Assembly (NCBI GenBank): GCA_016860845.1
Contig: BOKF01000046.1
Span: 4,426-68,425 of the forward strand
From: Chloroflexota bacterium
GTDB lineage: Bacteria; Chloroflexota; Anaerolineae; 4572-78; J111
Direction of reading: 5' to 3'
DNA length: 64,000 bases
Made by a program: the position numbers and the translations under genes
Notes under the pieces: model-generated
Databases searched by the model: none
Seen by the model: only the letters and a program-made list of their open reading frames with translations
Told to the model about the DNA's origin: nothing
In this document: positions 40,754 to 49,121 of the stretch, piece after piece
Position numbering within the stretch: the stretch's first letter is position 1
Layout of the letters: each line of letters opens with the position of its first letter

Positions 40754-41392
40754 TTATTTCCCGTGCTGCAGGGACAGCCCTAACCAGATATACCAGGCCG
40801 GATGAACCACAAAACCGGCTGCCAGCACCGGCCAGAGCAGGATGGGATTAGCCGGGTTAAGGATAATCAGCCGGGCCAGGTAAATCACAAGGAACAGGAT
40901 GGCCAGAGTGTAACCTAAATAACGAAGTCCCGAGGGAAATTCTTCGTTGTGGCCCATCAGCCAGGCAACGACCAGCAGCCCAAGCCCCATCACGCCAAAG
41001 GTGAGCAGGCCGCGCGGATCAATTTGGCTGGGCAGGTCAGCCGGGGCCGAGGCCGGCGGGTTGAGGAGATTGGCCAGATCGTAGCCGCCGTGAATGGCCG
41101 CGCCCAAAGTCCCCAGACTGGTCAGGAGCAGAGCATACAGGGCAAAAGCAGGGTCGCTTGCTTGCAGGCGTTGATAGGCTCCATTCAAAGCCAGCATCGA
41201 AAGCAGCCCACCTGTCAACAAGAAGATGGCGCTGAGCAGGACGCCTGTCTCCGGGGCGCTGCGGCTGATGATGACAAATGACACGGCGTATAGAAAATGG
41301 ACAATCCCGGCCAGGATAGCCGCCGTCCCGGCCAATTTTTCAAATGAAACCGATCGTTCAGCAGTGTTGCCAGCAGCAGACAGTGATGACAT
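40754..41392 (-). CDS. six-helix membrane protein of unknown function
   Basis: This 212-residue protein has about six hydrophobic segments (ILAGIVHFLYAVSFVII, LLTGGLLSMLALNGAY, ALLLTSLGTLGAAIHGGYDL, LLTFGVMGLGLLVVAWLMG and two more) and a short soluble N-terminus. The conserved-looking HGGYDLANLL lies between helices. No transport or enzyme motif is seen. It is the last gene of the minus-strand SnoaL group, with about 80 nt between it and the next gene upstream. Confidence 0.7.
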   Translation of the reverse strand: MSSLSAAGNTAERSVSFEKLAGTAAILAGIVHFLYAVSFVIISRSAPETGVLLSAIFLLTGGLLSMLALNGAYQRLQASDPAFALYALLLTSLGTLGAAIHGGYDLANLLNPPASAPADLPSQIDPRGLLTFGVMGLGLLVVAWLMGHNEEFPSGLRYLGYTLAILFLVIYLARLIILNPANPILLWPVLAAGFVVHPAWYIWLGLSLQHGK

Positions 41393-41475
41393 TTTTTCCT
41401 CCGTACTGAAATAATAGGCGCCACCCCACCGATGAACCGGGTGGCGCCGGTCTCTGAAATCTTTCGAGGGTCAGG

Positions 41476-41904
41476 TTAAGCGGCTTGTGGGGCCGGAATG
41501 GCTCCAAGCTGCATCAGCAAGCCCACATCGTCGTCATGCCGCCAAAATTCGGCAATTTTACCATCGGCCATGCGGAAGACCTCGATCCCGTTGACCGAAA
41601 CGTCCCGGCCGGTCGGGGCCAGGTGCATGAACTGGCCGGTATGCTTGGCGATGTGAGTATGGACCACGGCTACCAAATTCCCTTCAGCCAAGATGTGATG
41701 GACTTTGACGCGATGGCCGGGAAAAGCGGCGTCAAACATCCCCAGCAGTTGTCTGAAAGCGGCTCTACCGGTAACAGTCCCCATAAACGGGTCGTGGACG
41801 ATCACATCGCTGGCATAAATCTCGTCAATGACGCTTTTCTTCTCCTGGTTGAGCAGTTCGTCATAGACGCGCATCACGGTAGCTTTGTTTTGTTCGGCTG
41901 ACAT
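41476..41904 (-). CDS. SnoaL-like/ester cyclase family protein 1
   Basis: This 142-residue protein has the SnoaL (NTF2-like) cone fold pattern: [74 protein letters not shown] and [20 protein letters not shown]. Such proteins include polyketide cyclases and many uncharacterised enzymes that bind hydrophobic ligands. The acidic DHD-rich site differs from its neighbours. It is one of four related proteins on this strand within 3.4 kb. Confidence 0.85.
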   Translation of the reverse strand: MSAEQNKATVMRVYDELLNQEKKSVIDEIYASDVIVHDPFMGTVTGRAAFRQLLGMFDAAFPGHRVKVHHILAEGNLVAVVHTHIAKHTGQFMHLAPTGRDVSVNGIEVFRMADGKIAEFWRHDDDVGLLMQLGAIPAPQAA

Positions 41905-41958
41905 AAAATCACCTCTTTCGCTTTTGAAATTTAGATTAACAATAAAATTGGATTACAC

Positions 41959-42366
41959 TTATCCATGCGCGGGCGCAACTCCAAGCTGTTGCAGCAGCCC
42001 CAAAAAATCTGACTGGCTCCAGCGCTCCACACATTTGCCATCACCAAAGCGCATGATTGTACTGCCGGTTATCTTCACTTGTTTGCCGGTGGGGGGGATG
42101 CCCATCATGTTACCCTGGTGTGTGCCAGTCAGGATAAAGTTACAGGCAACTTTATCCCCTTCGGCGATGACATCACCAAGCACTAATTGATTGCCGGGAA
42201 AAGCTATCCAGAAGTCTTCGTAGAACTTCTTGATCGGGTCTAAACCCACGCCAACGCCGGGATAATTGCAGTCGAGATCGTAAAGCTGGAGATAGGCGTT
42301 TAGATCCCCCTTGTTCCAATTTTCAACTGCCCGGTGTAAAGCAGCTTTGTTTTCCTCGGTTGACAT
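41959..42366 (-). CDS. SnoaL-like/ester cyclase family protein 2
   Basis: The start at 42366 follows AGGAGG 7 nt upstream; the longer frame to 42408 runs into the ribosome site of this gene. The ~135 residues begin MSTEENKAALHRAVENWNKG and continue with LYDLDCNYPGVGVGL, FPGNQLVLGDVIAEGDKVAC, MGIPPTGKQVKITGSTIMRF and the common C-terminal ...FLGLLQQLGVAPAHG. It is a paralog of the two adjacent genes. Confidence 0.85.
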   Translation of the reverse strand: MSTEENKAALHRAVENWNKGDLNAYLQLYDLDCNYPGVGVGLDPIKKFYEDFWIAFPGNQLVLGDVIAEGDKVACNFILTGTHQGNMMGIPPTGKQVKITGSTIMRFGDGKCVERWSQSDFLGLLQQLGVAPAHG

Positions 42367-42408
42367 GAAGTAACCTCCTTTTTGAGTTAGGTTTGTTTGA
42401 ATTGCCAA

Positions 42409-42831
42409 TTACTGCCCCGGCGTGGGAACCACCCCCAGTTGTTGCAGCATACCCAGCGTGTCCCAATTGGCCCGCTGTTCAGTTACTTTGCCATTGGCAA
42501 CAGTCAGGATGCTGATGCCGGTCACCGTGGCCTGTTTGCCGGTGGCGGGCATGCCCATCAATGGGCCGGTGTTGGTGCCGCGAGCTGTCCAGCGGCAGAC
42601 CACTTTATCGCCTTCGCCGATCAGGTCATCCACGGTCATTTGAAGATCAGGGTAAATGCCCCGATACATGCCGACGAGCTGCTTATAGCCTTCCGGCCCG
42701 GCGGGAAGGGGAGGCGTGCCGGGGTCGTGATTGGTAAAGTTGGCGGCAATAAATTTATCGGCTGCAGCCAGATTGTTATTATTGAAACCCTCCAGAAACT
42801 GGCGGGCAATGGCTTTATTTTCGGTTGGCAT
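42409..42831 (-). CDS. SnoaL-like/ester cyclase family protein 3
   Basis: This 140-residue protein has the same plan as its neighbours: MPTENKAIARQFLEGFNNNN, FTNHDPGTPPLPAGPEGYKQ, YPDLQMTVDDLIGEGDKVVC, MGMPATGKQATVTGISILTV, and the end LGMLQQLGVVPTPGQ. The repeated pattern of spacing and close paralogy suggests tandem duplication and divergence. Substrates are unknown. Confidence 0.85.
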   Translation of the reverse strand: MPTENKAIARQFLEGFNNNNLAAADKFIAANFTNHDPGTPPLPAGPEGYKQLVGMYRGIYPDLQMTVDDLIGEGDKVVCRWTARGTNTGPLMGMPATGKQATVTGISILTVANGKVTEQRANWDTLGMLQQLGVVPTPGQ

Positions 42832-42858
42832 GAGTCATTCTCCTTTGCTTAATTGGGT

Positions 42859-43152
42859 TTAACTTTGAACACTCACTTCATAGCTTTGGCGTGCGGGCGG
42901 CGCGGCGAAGAGGTCTTTGAACTTACTGACCTGTTCCTGATAGTAGCCGCTCTTTTCGTTGGCATCGGCATCCGCTTCACTCTCCCAAAAACCGATGGCA
43001 AGGCCCTTGCCGGTGGCCCGGTCGGTAAGGAGATACATTTCCTTAAAGCCTTGCTGGGCCTTGGCCGCTGGAATAACACTCTCCGCAAAAAGCTTGATAG
43101 CGTCGTCGAGCCGGTCAAGTTTCATTTGAGTCACAGTTACTCTGGCAAACAT
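42859..43152 (-). CDS. dimeric alpha-beta barrel (ABM-like) protein
   Basis: This 97-residue protein has the ferredoxin-like fold of antibiotic biosynthesis monooxygenase-like proteins: MFARVTVTQMKLDRLDDAIK, IPAAKAQQGFKEMYLLTDRA and GKGLAIGFWESEADADANEK. Members are cofactor-free oxygenases or ligand-binding dimers. It stands between SnoaL protein 3 and the DUF3419 gene in the same direction. Its small size and place in the set suggest a role with the SnoaL proteins. Confidence 0.82.
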   Translation of the reverse strand: MFARVTVTQMKLDRLDDAIKLFAESVIPAAKAQQGFKEMYLLTDRATGKGLAIGFWESEADADANEKSGYYQEQVSKFKDLFAAPPARQSYEVSVQS

Positions 43153-43203
43153 AATTAGTTTTTTCTCCTATCTTGCAATAAATTGAATAAAAATGGGGAA
43201 GAC

Positions 43204-44310
43204 TCACCCACAAAAGCCAACGGCAAGGGTCCGAAACCACGGCCCGCGCTCGACCTGTTGGAGGTGAGCATTGAACTCTTCATCCAGGCGCAGTTGCTGC
43301 GCCATCACCCCTATGATCATAGACCTGCCTGTGGCGGTGCGGGCTAACAGAGCGCCGCCCAAGGTCAGGCAGCTTTTAGCCAGGGCCACGACTGCGCCGA
43401 ACTGCTCCTCGCTCATCCAATCGGCGATGTTCGAGATGCTGATCAGGTCAAACGGCCCCTCAATATCGGCCAGAAGCCCCATCTGCTCGACGATGTTGCC
43501 GGGGTACAGGCGCAGCCGCTCCTGGGTGCCCAACCGGCGTAGGACTGCCTGCCCTTCGGTTTGTAAGTAAAGCGGGAAGCCTTCTTCGCCGGCGGTGGTC
43601 GCATATGTATTAGCGAAGGCTGTGGTGAGAAAGGGGTTCCGTTCCGGGTGAAGCTGCCGGAGCGCCTGAAAATGGCATTCGCCCAAATAGCCGGAAATGC
43701 CGGCAATTTTGGCCGCCAGGCCCTCGCTCGGCAAGCCGAAAAGGTTATGGATGTAGGGGGGTGTCAGTAAGTCTGTGTAGACTTGCTTCCAGGCAGGCAG
43801 CTCGTCATCCTGGAGGGGGTGGTGCAGCGGGTCGAAACCGGCTGCCCGGAGCCGCTCCTGGATGTCGTGCATACAGACATCATTGCGGCCAACGTGATGC
43901 AGGCCAAAGGCGATTTCTTGGTTACGACGACTATCCCAAAAGGCACGGCTTTGTTCCGGCAGGTGAGAGCGCACCTGATCGTACAGCGCCAGCCGTTCAG
44001 CTTCACCATTGGTACGAGGGCTGGCTGGATCAGCACCGAGCAAACACAGTTGCTCGTCACGGGTCAGATGTTCAAGAGCGGTGCGTCTTAACTCGCACAG
44101 GTGGAGTTGAGCCAGGTTGAGGTCCACCGCATCTACCCTGGCGACCGTGTCTTGGGTGAGCAGGCTTAAGACATTCTCACCCGAAGAAGCAACCAGCAGG
44201 CCGCGCAGGGGTGTACCCCGGTAAATCCGGTGCAGAACTGCCAGTTCGGTTTGATAATCTTCATTCTGGACAGAATAGAAGACATCACTTTTGAAGGGGG
44301 GATTAACCAT
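43204..44310 (-). CDS. DUF3419 / BtaA-like 3-amino-3-carboxypropyl transferase
   Basis: This 368-residue protein has the DUF3419 pattern: an N-terminal DVFYSVQNEDYQTELAVLHR, a SAM-binding-type loop LLVASSGENVLSLLTQ, DAVDLNLAQLHLCELRRTAL, and a second half with YPGNIVEQMGLLADIEGPFD and SNIADWMSE. BtaA moves the aminocarboxypropyl group of SAM to diacylglycerol, the first step to betaine lipids (DGTS). No BtaB N-methyltransferase is adjacent, so the product is uncertain. It is flanked by SnoaL and ABM proteins in the same direction. Confidence 0.85.
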   Translation of the reverse strand: MVNPPFKSDVFYSVQNEDYQTELAVLHRIYRGTPLRGLLVASSGENVLSLLTQDTVARVDAVDLNLAQLHLCELRRTALEHLTRDEQLCLLGADPASPRTNGEAERLALYDQVRSHLPEQSRAFWDSRRNQEIAFGLHHVGRNDVCMHDIQERLRAAGFDPLHHPLQDDELPAWKQVYTDLLTPPYIHNLFGLPSEGLAAKIAGISGYLGECHFQALRQLHPERNPFLTTAFANTYATTAGEEGFPLYLQTEGQAVLRRLGTQERLRLYPGNIVEQMGLLADIEGPFDLISISNIADWMSEEQFGAVVALAKSCLTLGGALLARTATGRSMIIGVMAQQLRLDEEFNAHLQQVERGPWFRTLAVGFCG

Positions 44311-44410
44311 AGCCCTCTCTCCTTTGAGACAACAGACCCATATAAAATCCGCACCAACTTCATCGGGGGCTAGTGGAACAACAGGTGGAATGAAGCAATT
44401 AACGTTTCTG

Positions 44411-44441
44411 CGGAGTCCAAAAGCTATCCTTTTGGACTCCG
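44411..44441. repeat. GGAGTCCA palindrome with 13-bp perfect stem
   Basis: CGGAGTCCAAAAG and its complement flank a 5-nt loop between two minus-strand genes. No T run follows. A relative lies in the CDS at 25893-25918. Confidence 0.75.
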
Positions 44442-44448
44442 AGTGAGT

Positions 44449-44874
44449 TTATAACTCCGGCAGCAGGCCGATGGCCCGCAGCGCTCCGGCTACATCCCAA
44501 ACAAACAAGCTGTGGGTAATCTGGCAATCGTGGATGGTAAAAAAGGTCGTCCCGCGTATCTTGACTTCCCGGCCGGTAGGGGGAATGTTCATCAAGCGGC
44601 CCTGGTGAGTGCCCCGGCCAATCCAGGCCAGGGCAGCCCGGTGATCCTGGACGACGAGTGACTCCAGGGTAATGTGCAAATCGGGGAAGGTTTGCAGGTA
44701 GAGGGCCATCGTCTGGCGAATATCTTCACGCCCGCGTCGCGGGGCGGCAAAGGCAACATCTATGCCCTCATACTCCGGGGCATAAAACGAGACAATCCGG
44801 TCCAGATCATGGCTATTCCAGGCAGCGACTAAATCTGTAACCAGGCGGGTGGTTTCTTGAGACATCTCCGGCAC
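44449..44874 (-). CDS. SnoaL-like/ester cyclase family protein 4
   Basis: This 141-residue protein begins MPEMSQETTRLVTDLVAAWN and shares the family plan: FYAPEYEGIDVAFAAP, FPDLHITLESLVVQDHRAAL, RLMNIPPTGREVKIRGTTFF and the C-terminal LFVWDVAGALRAIGLLPEL. It is the promoter-proximal gene of the group, preceded by a hairpin with a T run and by a long regulatory region. Confidence 0.85.
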   Translation of the reverse strand: MPEMSQETTRLVTDLVAAWNSHDLDRIVSFYAPEYEGIDVAFAAPRRGREDIRQTMALYLQTFPDLHITLESLVVQDHRAALAWIGRGTHQGRLMNIPPTGREVKIRGTTFFTIHDCQITHSLFVWDVAGALRAIGLLPEL

Positions 44875-44881
44875 TCCAAAT

Positions 44882-44914
44882 AAAAAACTACGACTAACAA
44901 TTGTTAGCCGTAGT
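44882..44914 (-). terminator. hairpin with T run in the SnoaL 4 leader
   Basis: ACTACGACTAACAA and its near-complement (44887-44914, one G-U pair) are followed on the minus strand by TTTTTTA and then by the gene 8 nt farther. It may be an attenuator. Confidence 0.6.
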
Positions 44915-44995
44915 CTAACTCAATCCGCTGTTCAGTTTCCAGACCAAAAAGTGCTCACTTTTTGCTCATTTTGGGGGAAGGCTGAGTCAACGTAT

Positions 44996-45009
44996 TGATT
45001 GCACAATCA
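44996..45009. promoter_or_regulatory. operator-like palindrome, copy A
   Basis: TGATTGCACAATCA, near-perfect 14-bp palindrome; see copy B at 45276. Confidence 0.55.
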
Positions 45010-45275
45010 GAAGCACTTTCGTACAAAAACTCGATTTTTCGCAACTTTTTTCGCTGTCAAACTGAACATAACGAGGCAAGCCTTCTGATATTTCGGTGAT
45101 AAAAAACCCGATCAGTAATTTTATGACAACTTTTAGGGTTTATGATTGCAGTTTTGAGCCAGGAGGACCAATAAGTTGACCATAACTGACAATTTTTAAG
45201 CGTCTTGCCGCCAAATTCCGTGATTTCGGTATTATGAAAAGTGTCGAAATTTTGAGTTTTTCAACGATTTACCCT

Positions 45276-45291
45276 GTGATTGCGCAATCAC
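45276..45291. promoter_or_regulatory. operator-like palindrome, copy B
   Basis: GTGATTGCGCAATCAC, perfect 16-bp palindrome, same core as copy A and about 280 bp away. Confidence 0.6.
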
Positions 45292-45300
45292 TACGTCAAA

Positions 45301-45346
45301 GCTAAGGCTGAGGAATCCAAACCATTATCTTAGCCTCAGCCTTAGC
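45301..45346 (-). terminator. stem-loop behind the STAND-type gene
   Basis: GCTAAGGCTGAGG (45301-45313) pairs with its exact complement at 45334-45346 across a 20-nt loop, directly after the stop at 45354. The T run is weak. Confidence 0.55.
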
Positions 45347-45353
45347 CTTCTTC

Positions 45354-47468
45354 CTATAGACCGCCAATCTCGCGCTGCCACAAGAGTTGGGTCAGTTGCT
45401 CCATGCCGGTTTTTAAGTGGCGGCGGTAGGTGCTGAAGGGTAAATCCAACAATTCGGCGGCCTGTTCTTGAGTGGGAGCGGGCTGAAAGTAGGTATGTTG
45501 AAGGGCATCGTAGAATTTACGCTGGCGTGGCGACGCATGCAACTTTTCGGCGGCTTCTTTAACCGCTGCCTGCAAAACGGTGACTCGCCTGGTTTCGTCG
45601 GCGCTGGCGCTGACCTGCTCGGCTACCAACCGCGACCAGAGCAGCGGATTGTAGCGCAGCGTGTCGGAGCGGGTCGCCCGAAAATCGCGCAAAAGATGGC
45701 GCACGGCCTCTTCAAATTCGGGCTGGCTCAAGACCACCAGGGAGGGCCTGACCGGCGGAGCGGGCGGTTGAGGCGTGGTCGCAATTTCTCGCTGGGCCAG
45801 CAAGTCCAGCCAGGCGATAGGGGGCACGGCCCGCCAATCATGGCCGTAAACGCCGTAGGGCCGCCCGCCAACCTCAAAATCCGCCTCCGGCAGGCGGGCC
45901 AGGTCGGCATAGCCAAAGATGGGCAGCCAGAAATCAGGCTCGCGGCAAGGCAAAAAGGTAAAAGCCAGGCCGGGTGTGGTGAGATAATGTTGGACCATCG
46001 TAATGAAAATATGGCTTTGCCCGGTCGAGACGGCCTGGTAGGTATCGCTGGCCATCCAGAAACGAAAGAGAGTAGCCCTCTCGCCGGACCGCAGCGGGGC
46101 GTGGCGCTGTAAATACTGCCAGGCAGCTTGTGTGGCCGGATCAAACTGTAAATCTTCGGGGCTGGCGCGGTTTAAGGCTAACAACATTAACAGACCGGCT
46201 GGTTGTTGGCGGGGGTCGCGAAAAACAAGTATGTTCTGTGGCTGGCGGGCGAACCAATGCGCCGCCAGTTGCGCCGACTCTGCGCCTTCGTGCTGCCGCA
46301 CCATCTCCAGCAGAACGGGCCAGTCAGGGTCGCGGGCAATATCGGTAATCAGCCCGGCCTGCTCCGACCACTGGGCCTGGAGTTGGATAAAAAAGGGCCG
46401 CACCACCGGATTGTCGCGGTGCAGGTACAGGTATTCAACCAGAATGGCCTGCTGCTCCTGGCTGCTGGCCTGCTGCAAGCGGTTGGCGTAATAGGTCCTG
46501 GCGCGGTGGTGCAGTTGGGCATACCAGTCGGGGTTGCGCCAGCGCAAATCGGCCAGCAGGGTTTCACGGGCCAGGTCGTGGGGAAAGAGTCCGGTCGGGC
46601 CGGATTCGATGCAGGACAGGCCGCGCAGCCACTCGAACAGTTCATGGGCATCGGGCGTGGCCAGCATGGCCGCCAGCAGCGCCTCGGTGGTCAGGTGGAC
46701 CAGGGCGCAGGCTTCCAGGGCGGCCCGGTGGGCCGGGCCGGGAACTTTTTGCACCAACTGCTCCAACAGAACTTTAATGACATCCGGGGCCACCTCCGGT
46801 TTGAACGTTCCCAGAGCGCCGCCACGCTGGGCAAAAACATCGGCCACCAGCGACAGGGCCAGGGGATGGCCGTAGGTAAAATTCAAAATAGCTTGATGCT
46901 GTTCCGGCGGAATGTCTCGTTTGGTGAGATAAGCCCGGCTCTCTTCGGGGCTAAAGTTGCGCAGCGGCAGCACGCGGACCAGGCTCTGCCAGCCCGAGTC
47001 GGCGGACCAGGCCGGCGCGGGTGGGTATTGGCCGGCCATGACCACGAACACGTCCTCGGGCAACTGCGGCAAAAATACCTCACGCAGCCAGGAGTCCAGC
47101 GGGGCCAGCTTTTCATAGGTATCAATCAAGATAACGTGGCGTTGGGACCAACCGGCCATGTGCTGCAGGGGCGCCTCGGGCGGGACCAAGCCCATCGCCG
47201 TCTGCAAGGCTGTTAGAAAAGATTCAGGGGCTGGCTCGATATCGCGGGCATCGAGCCGCAGCGAGGGAATGTTCGCTTCATTGCACAGGTAGGCAAACTC
47301 GCCGAGCAGAGAAGTCTTGCCCACCCCACCGGGACCAAAGATGTATAAAATGTAGAAAGGCAAGTCGGCGGCGGTCACCGCCGCTTGAAACAGCGCCCGT
47401 TCAGCTTCCCGGCCCGCAAAGCGGCGATGACGCGCTAAAGTGAGACGATCTGCCAGTCTCGACGACAT
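45354..47468 (-). CDS. STAND-type ATPase with C-terminal helix-turn-helix-like region
   Basis: This 704-residue protein has Walker A GPGGVGKTS (~45-53), Walker B VILIDTYEKL (~115) and the STAND feature FTYGHPLALSLVAD, like MalT/AfsR-type and other signal-transduction ATPases. The middle is helical. The end (residues ~660-700) contains QEQAAELLDLPFSTYRRHLK, a sigma-region-4-like helix-turn-helix. It is probably an ATP-switched transcriptional regulator whose inducer is unknown. Its own promoter region lies to the right of 47468; the palindromes in the region downstream (44996, 45276) are candidate binding sites controlling the SnoaL group. Confidence 0.82.
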   Translation of the reverse strand: MSSRLADRLTLARHRRFAGREAERALFQAAVTAADLPFYILYIFGPGGVGKTSLLGEFAYLCNEANIPSLRLDARDIEPAPESFLTALQTAMGLVPPEAPLQHMAGWSQRHVILIDTYEKLAPLDSWLREVFLPQLPEDVFVVMAGQYPPAPAWSADSGWQSLVRVLPLRNFSPEESRAYLTKRDIPPEQHQAILNFTYGHPLALSLVADVFAQRGGALGTFKPEVAPDVIKVLLEQLVQKVPGPAHRAALEACALVHLTTEALLAAMLATPDAHELFEWLRGLSCIESGPTGLFPHDLARETLLADLRWRNPDWYAQLHHRARTYYANRLQQASSQEQQAILVEYLYLHRDNPVVRPFFIQLQAQWSEQAGLITDIARDPDWPVLLEMVRQHEGAESAQLAAHWFARQPQNILVFRDPRQQPAGLLMLLALNRASPEDLQFDPATQAAWQYLQRHAPLRSGERATLFRFWMASDTYQAVSTGQSHIFITMVQHYLTTPGLAFTFLPCREPDFWLPIFGYADLARLPEADFEVGGRPYGVYGHDWRAVPPIAWLDLLAQREIATTPQPPAPPVRPSLVVLSQPEFEEAVRHLLRDFRATRSDTLRYNPLLWSRLVAEQVSASADETRRVTVLQAAVKEAAEKLHASPRQRKFYDALQHTYFQPAPTQEQAAELLDLPFSTYRRHLKTGMEQLTQLLWQREIGGL

Positions 47469-47607
47469 GCCTCTTCACCCCCCTTATTCTTTGGGCTTGC
47501 CTGCTCATCCATCTGCTCGAAGCTATAACTGGCTTCATTATACTCTAAATTGAGTGCGATGCAATAGGCAAACTCGAGGTGAGTTTCTCCTGTCTATCCC
47601 CAAAAAA

Positions 47608-47637
47608 GAAGTGACCCGCTTTTTGGCGGGTCACTTC
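47608..47637 (-). terminator. rho-independent terminator of the EamA gene
   Basis: A 12-bp perfect stem GAAGTGACCCGC / GCGGGTCACTTC, followed on the minus strand by TTTTTTGGGG. It sits 55 nt past the EamA stop. Confidence 0.85.
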
Positions 47638-47692
47638 CCATCCACTTCAATTTCATTACCCAAAAAGGAGCATCGCGACCACCCGTTGCCGG

Positions 47693-48610
47693 TTAAGGTC
47701 TGACTGCCACATTGGTTGACCTTTGCCAAACAGCCAGCCGGAATACGCCGTTGACAATCATCACCCCCAGCAGGATGAGCGCACAGCCGAGGTAGGCATT
47801 CCAGCCCAACTGCTCGTTGAGAATCACGACCCCCAAAATCACCCCAAAAACAGGTACAAGGTAAGTGACCATCGAAACGTAGGTAGCGCTGGTCCGCTCC
47901 ATAATGCGATAGTAAACCAAAAAGGCCAGGCCGGTGCCAAAAGCACCCAGGGCCAGGAGTGAACCCAGGGCCGGCCACGAGGGCGCCGCCAGGCTGAAAG
48001 GTTGTTCCAGCACCAGGGATAGCGGCATCACAAACAGGGCTGCCAGGAGCAGTTGCGCGGTTGGAGCAACCAGCGGCGGCAATCCCCGCAGATTTCGGCG
48101 GCCATAGACAATGGCAATCCCATAGCAAAGAGACGCGACCGCCACGGCGATTAGTCCCCAGGTGGTGGCCTTCACGCCGCCCAGTAACGAGGGACCAATC
48201 AGCAGCGCCAGGCCGCTAAAGCCAATGAACGTGCCGAGGGTCTTGGTTGGGGTCAGCCGGTCGTCGCTGGTAAACATGTGGGCCAGCAGCAGCGTGAAGA
48301 GCGGCGTAGTTCCGTTCAGGATGGCCGCCAGGGCGCTGTCAATGTACTGTTCGCCCCAGCCAAAGAGGAGAAAGGGGATCGCATTTTGGACAATCGCAGC
48401 AAAAGCAAAGTGCAGCCACACCCGGCCCAGCGGTGGTAAATTACGCCCTTGCAGCCGTAAGATCCCGTACAAAAGGAAGCCGCCTATCCCCACGCGGCCC
48501 AGCACGATGGTTAGCGGCGGAATCTCCGCCACGGCGACTTTGATGAACAGAAAGGATGGCCCCCACAAAGCCGCCAGAACCAACAATAGCAAAAAGTTTT
48601 TCCACTTCAT
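47693..48610 (-). CDS. EamA/DMT-family transporter
   Basis: This 305-residue protein has ten predicted membrane helices in two EamA halves: LVLAALWGPSFLFIKVAVAE and RVGIGGFLLYG in the first, and WGLIAVAVASLCYGIAIVYG, YLVPVFGVILGVVILNEQLG in the second. The DMT family exports amino acids or other metabolites. Substrate unknown. It follows the DinB gene in the same direction with about 14 nt between them. Confidence 0.92.
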   Translation of the reverse strand: MKWKNFLLLLVLAALWGPSFLFIKVAVAEIPPLTIVLGRVGIGGFLLYGILRLQGRNLPPLGRVWLHFAFAAIVQNAIPFLLFGWGEQYIDSALAAILNGTTPLFTLLLAHMFTSDDRLTPTKTLGTFIGFSGLALLIGPSLLGGVKATTWGLIAVAVASLCYGIAIVYGRRNLRGLPPLVAPTAQLLLAALFVMPLSLVLEQPFSLAAPSWPALGSLLALGAFGTGLAFLVYYRIMERTSATYVSMVTYLVPVFGVILGVVILNEQLGWNAYLGCALILLGVMIVNGVFRLAVWQRSTNVAVRP

Positions 48611-48624
48611 TCAATGTACCTCAC

Positions 48625-49107
48625 TTAAGATTGTTTTACCCAGGCAGCGTAGTTTCCTCGCATCTGGGCCAGATGCTCAGGAATGTGTCGTTCGTAGATA
48701 TCCAGCCAGTCATCGAGCGTCATCACGCCGTTTTCGGGGTGGTAGACCGTGTTGGCCCAAACCGCTTCGGGCAGCGAGCGGATCAGTTTGTAGGTGTTGT
48801 GCCGTAGCCATTTGAACAATTCCAGGGCATCCGTGGTGCTCTGCTGGTGATACTCTAATCGGGCGGCCCATCCTTCTTCATCGTAAGCCATCACCTGCTG
48901 GCCCGGCTCGGCAATGAAACGACGGCAGCGGATGTAGCTGTTGGCTTCACTATCGGTGATGTGGACGATAATCTCGTGGATGGTCCAGAGATGGGGGGCG
49001 GGCCTGAAATGCCACATCTCCACCGGGAACTGCTTTAAGCCCTCGGTTAGCAGGTCGTGAGCCTGCCCGTAAGACTCAATCTTTTGCGCTCGCGTTGGGT
49101 GGGTCAC
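48625..49107 (-). CDS. DinB superfamily protein
   Basis: This 160-residue protein has HLWTIHEIIVHITDSEANSY, with a histidine pattern for metal binding, and the C-terminal DIYERHIPEHLAQMRGNY with two more histidines. It is cytosolic, of unknown thiol- or metal-dependent function. It stands between the Lrp/AsnC regulator (15 nt upstream) and the EamA transporter, so the three are probably one operon regulated by the first. Confidence 0.85.
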   Translation of the reverse strand: MTHPTRAQKIESYGQAHDLLTEGLKQFPVEMWHFRPAPHLWTIHEIIVHITDSEANSYIRCRRFIAEPGQQVMAYDEEGWAARLEYHQQSTTDALELFKWLRHNTYKLIRSLPEAVWANTVYHPENGVMTLDDWLDIYERHIPEHLAQMRGNYAAWVKQS

Positions 49108-49121
49108 AAAAAAACCCCCTT

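Larger units (their letters stand above)
44875..45353. other. 479-bp regulatory intergenic region
   Basis: AT-rich with no plausible gene. It holds a terminator-like hairpin next to the SnoaL gene, two copies of a TGATTGC-type palindrome, and at its right end the terminator of the STAND-type gene. Each is listed separately. Confidence 0.7.
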
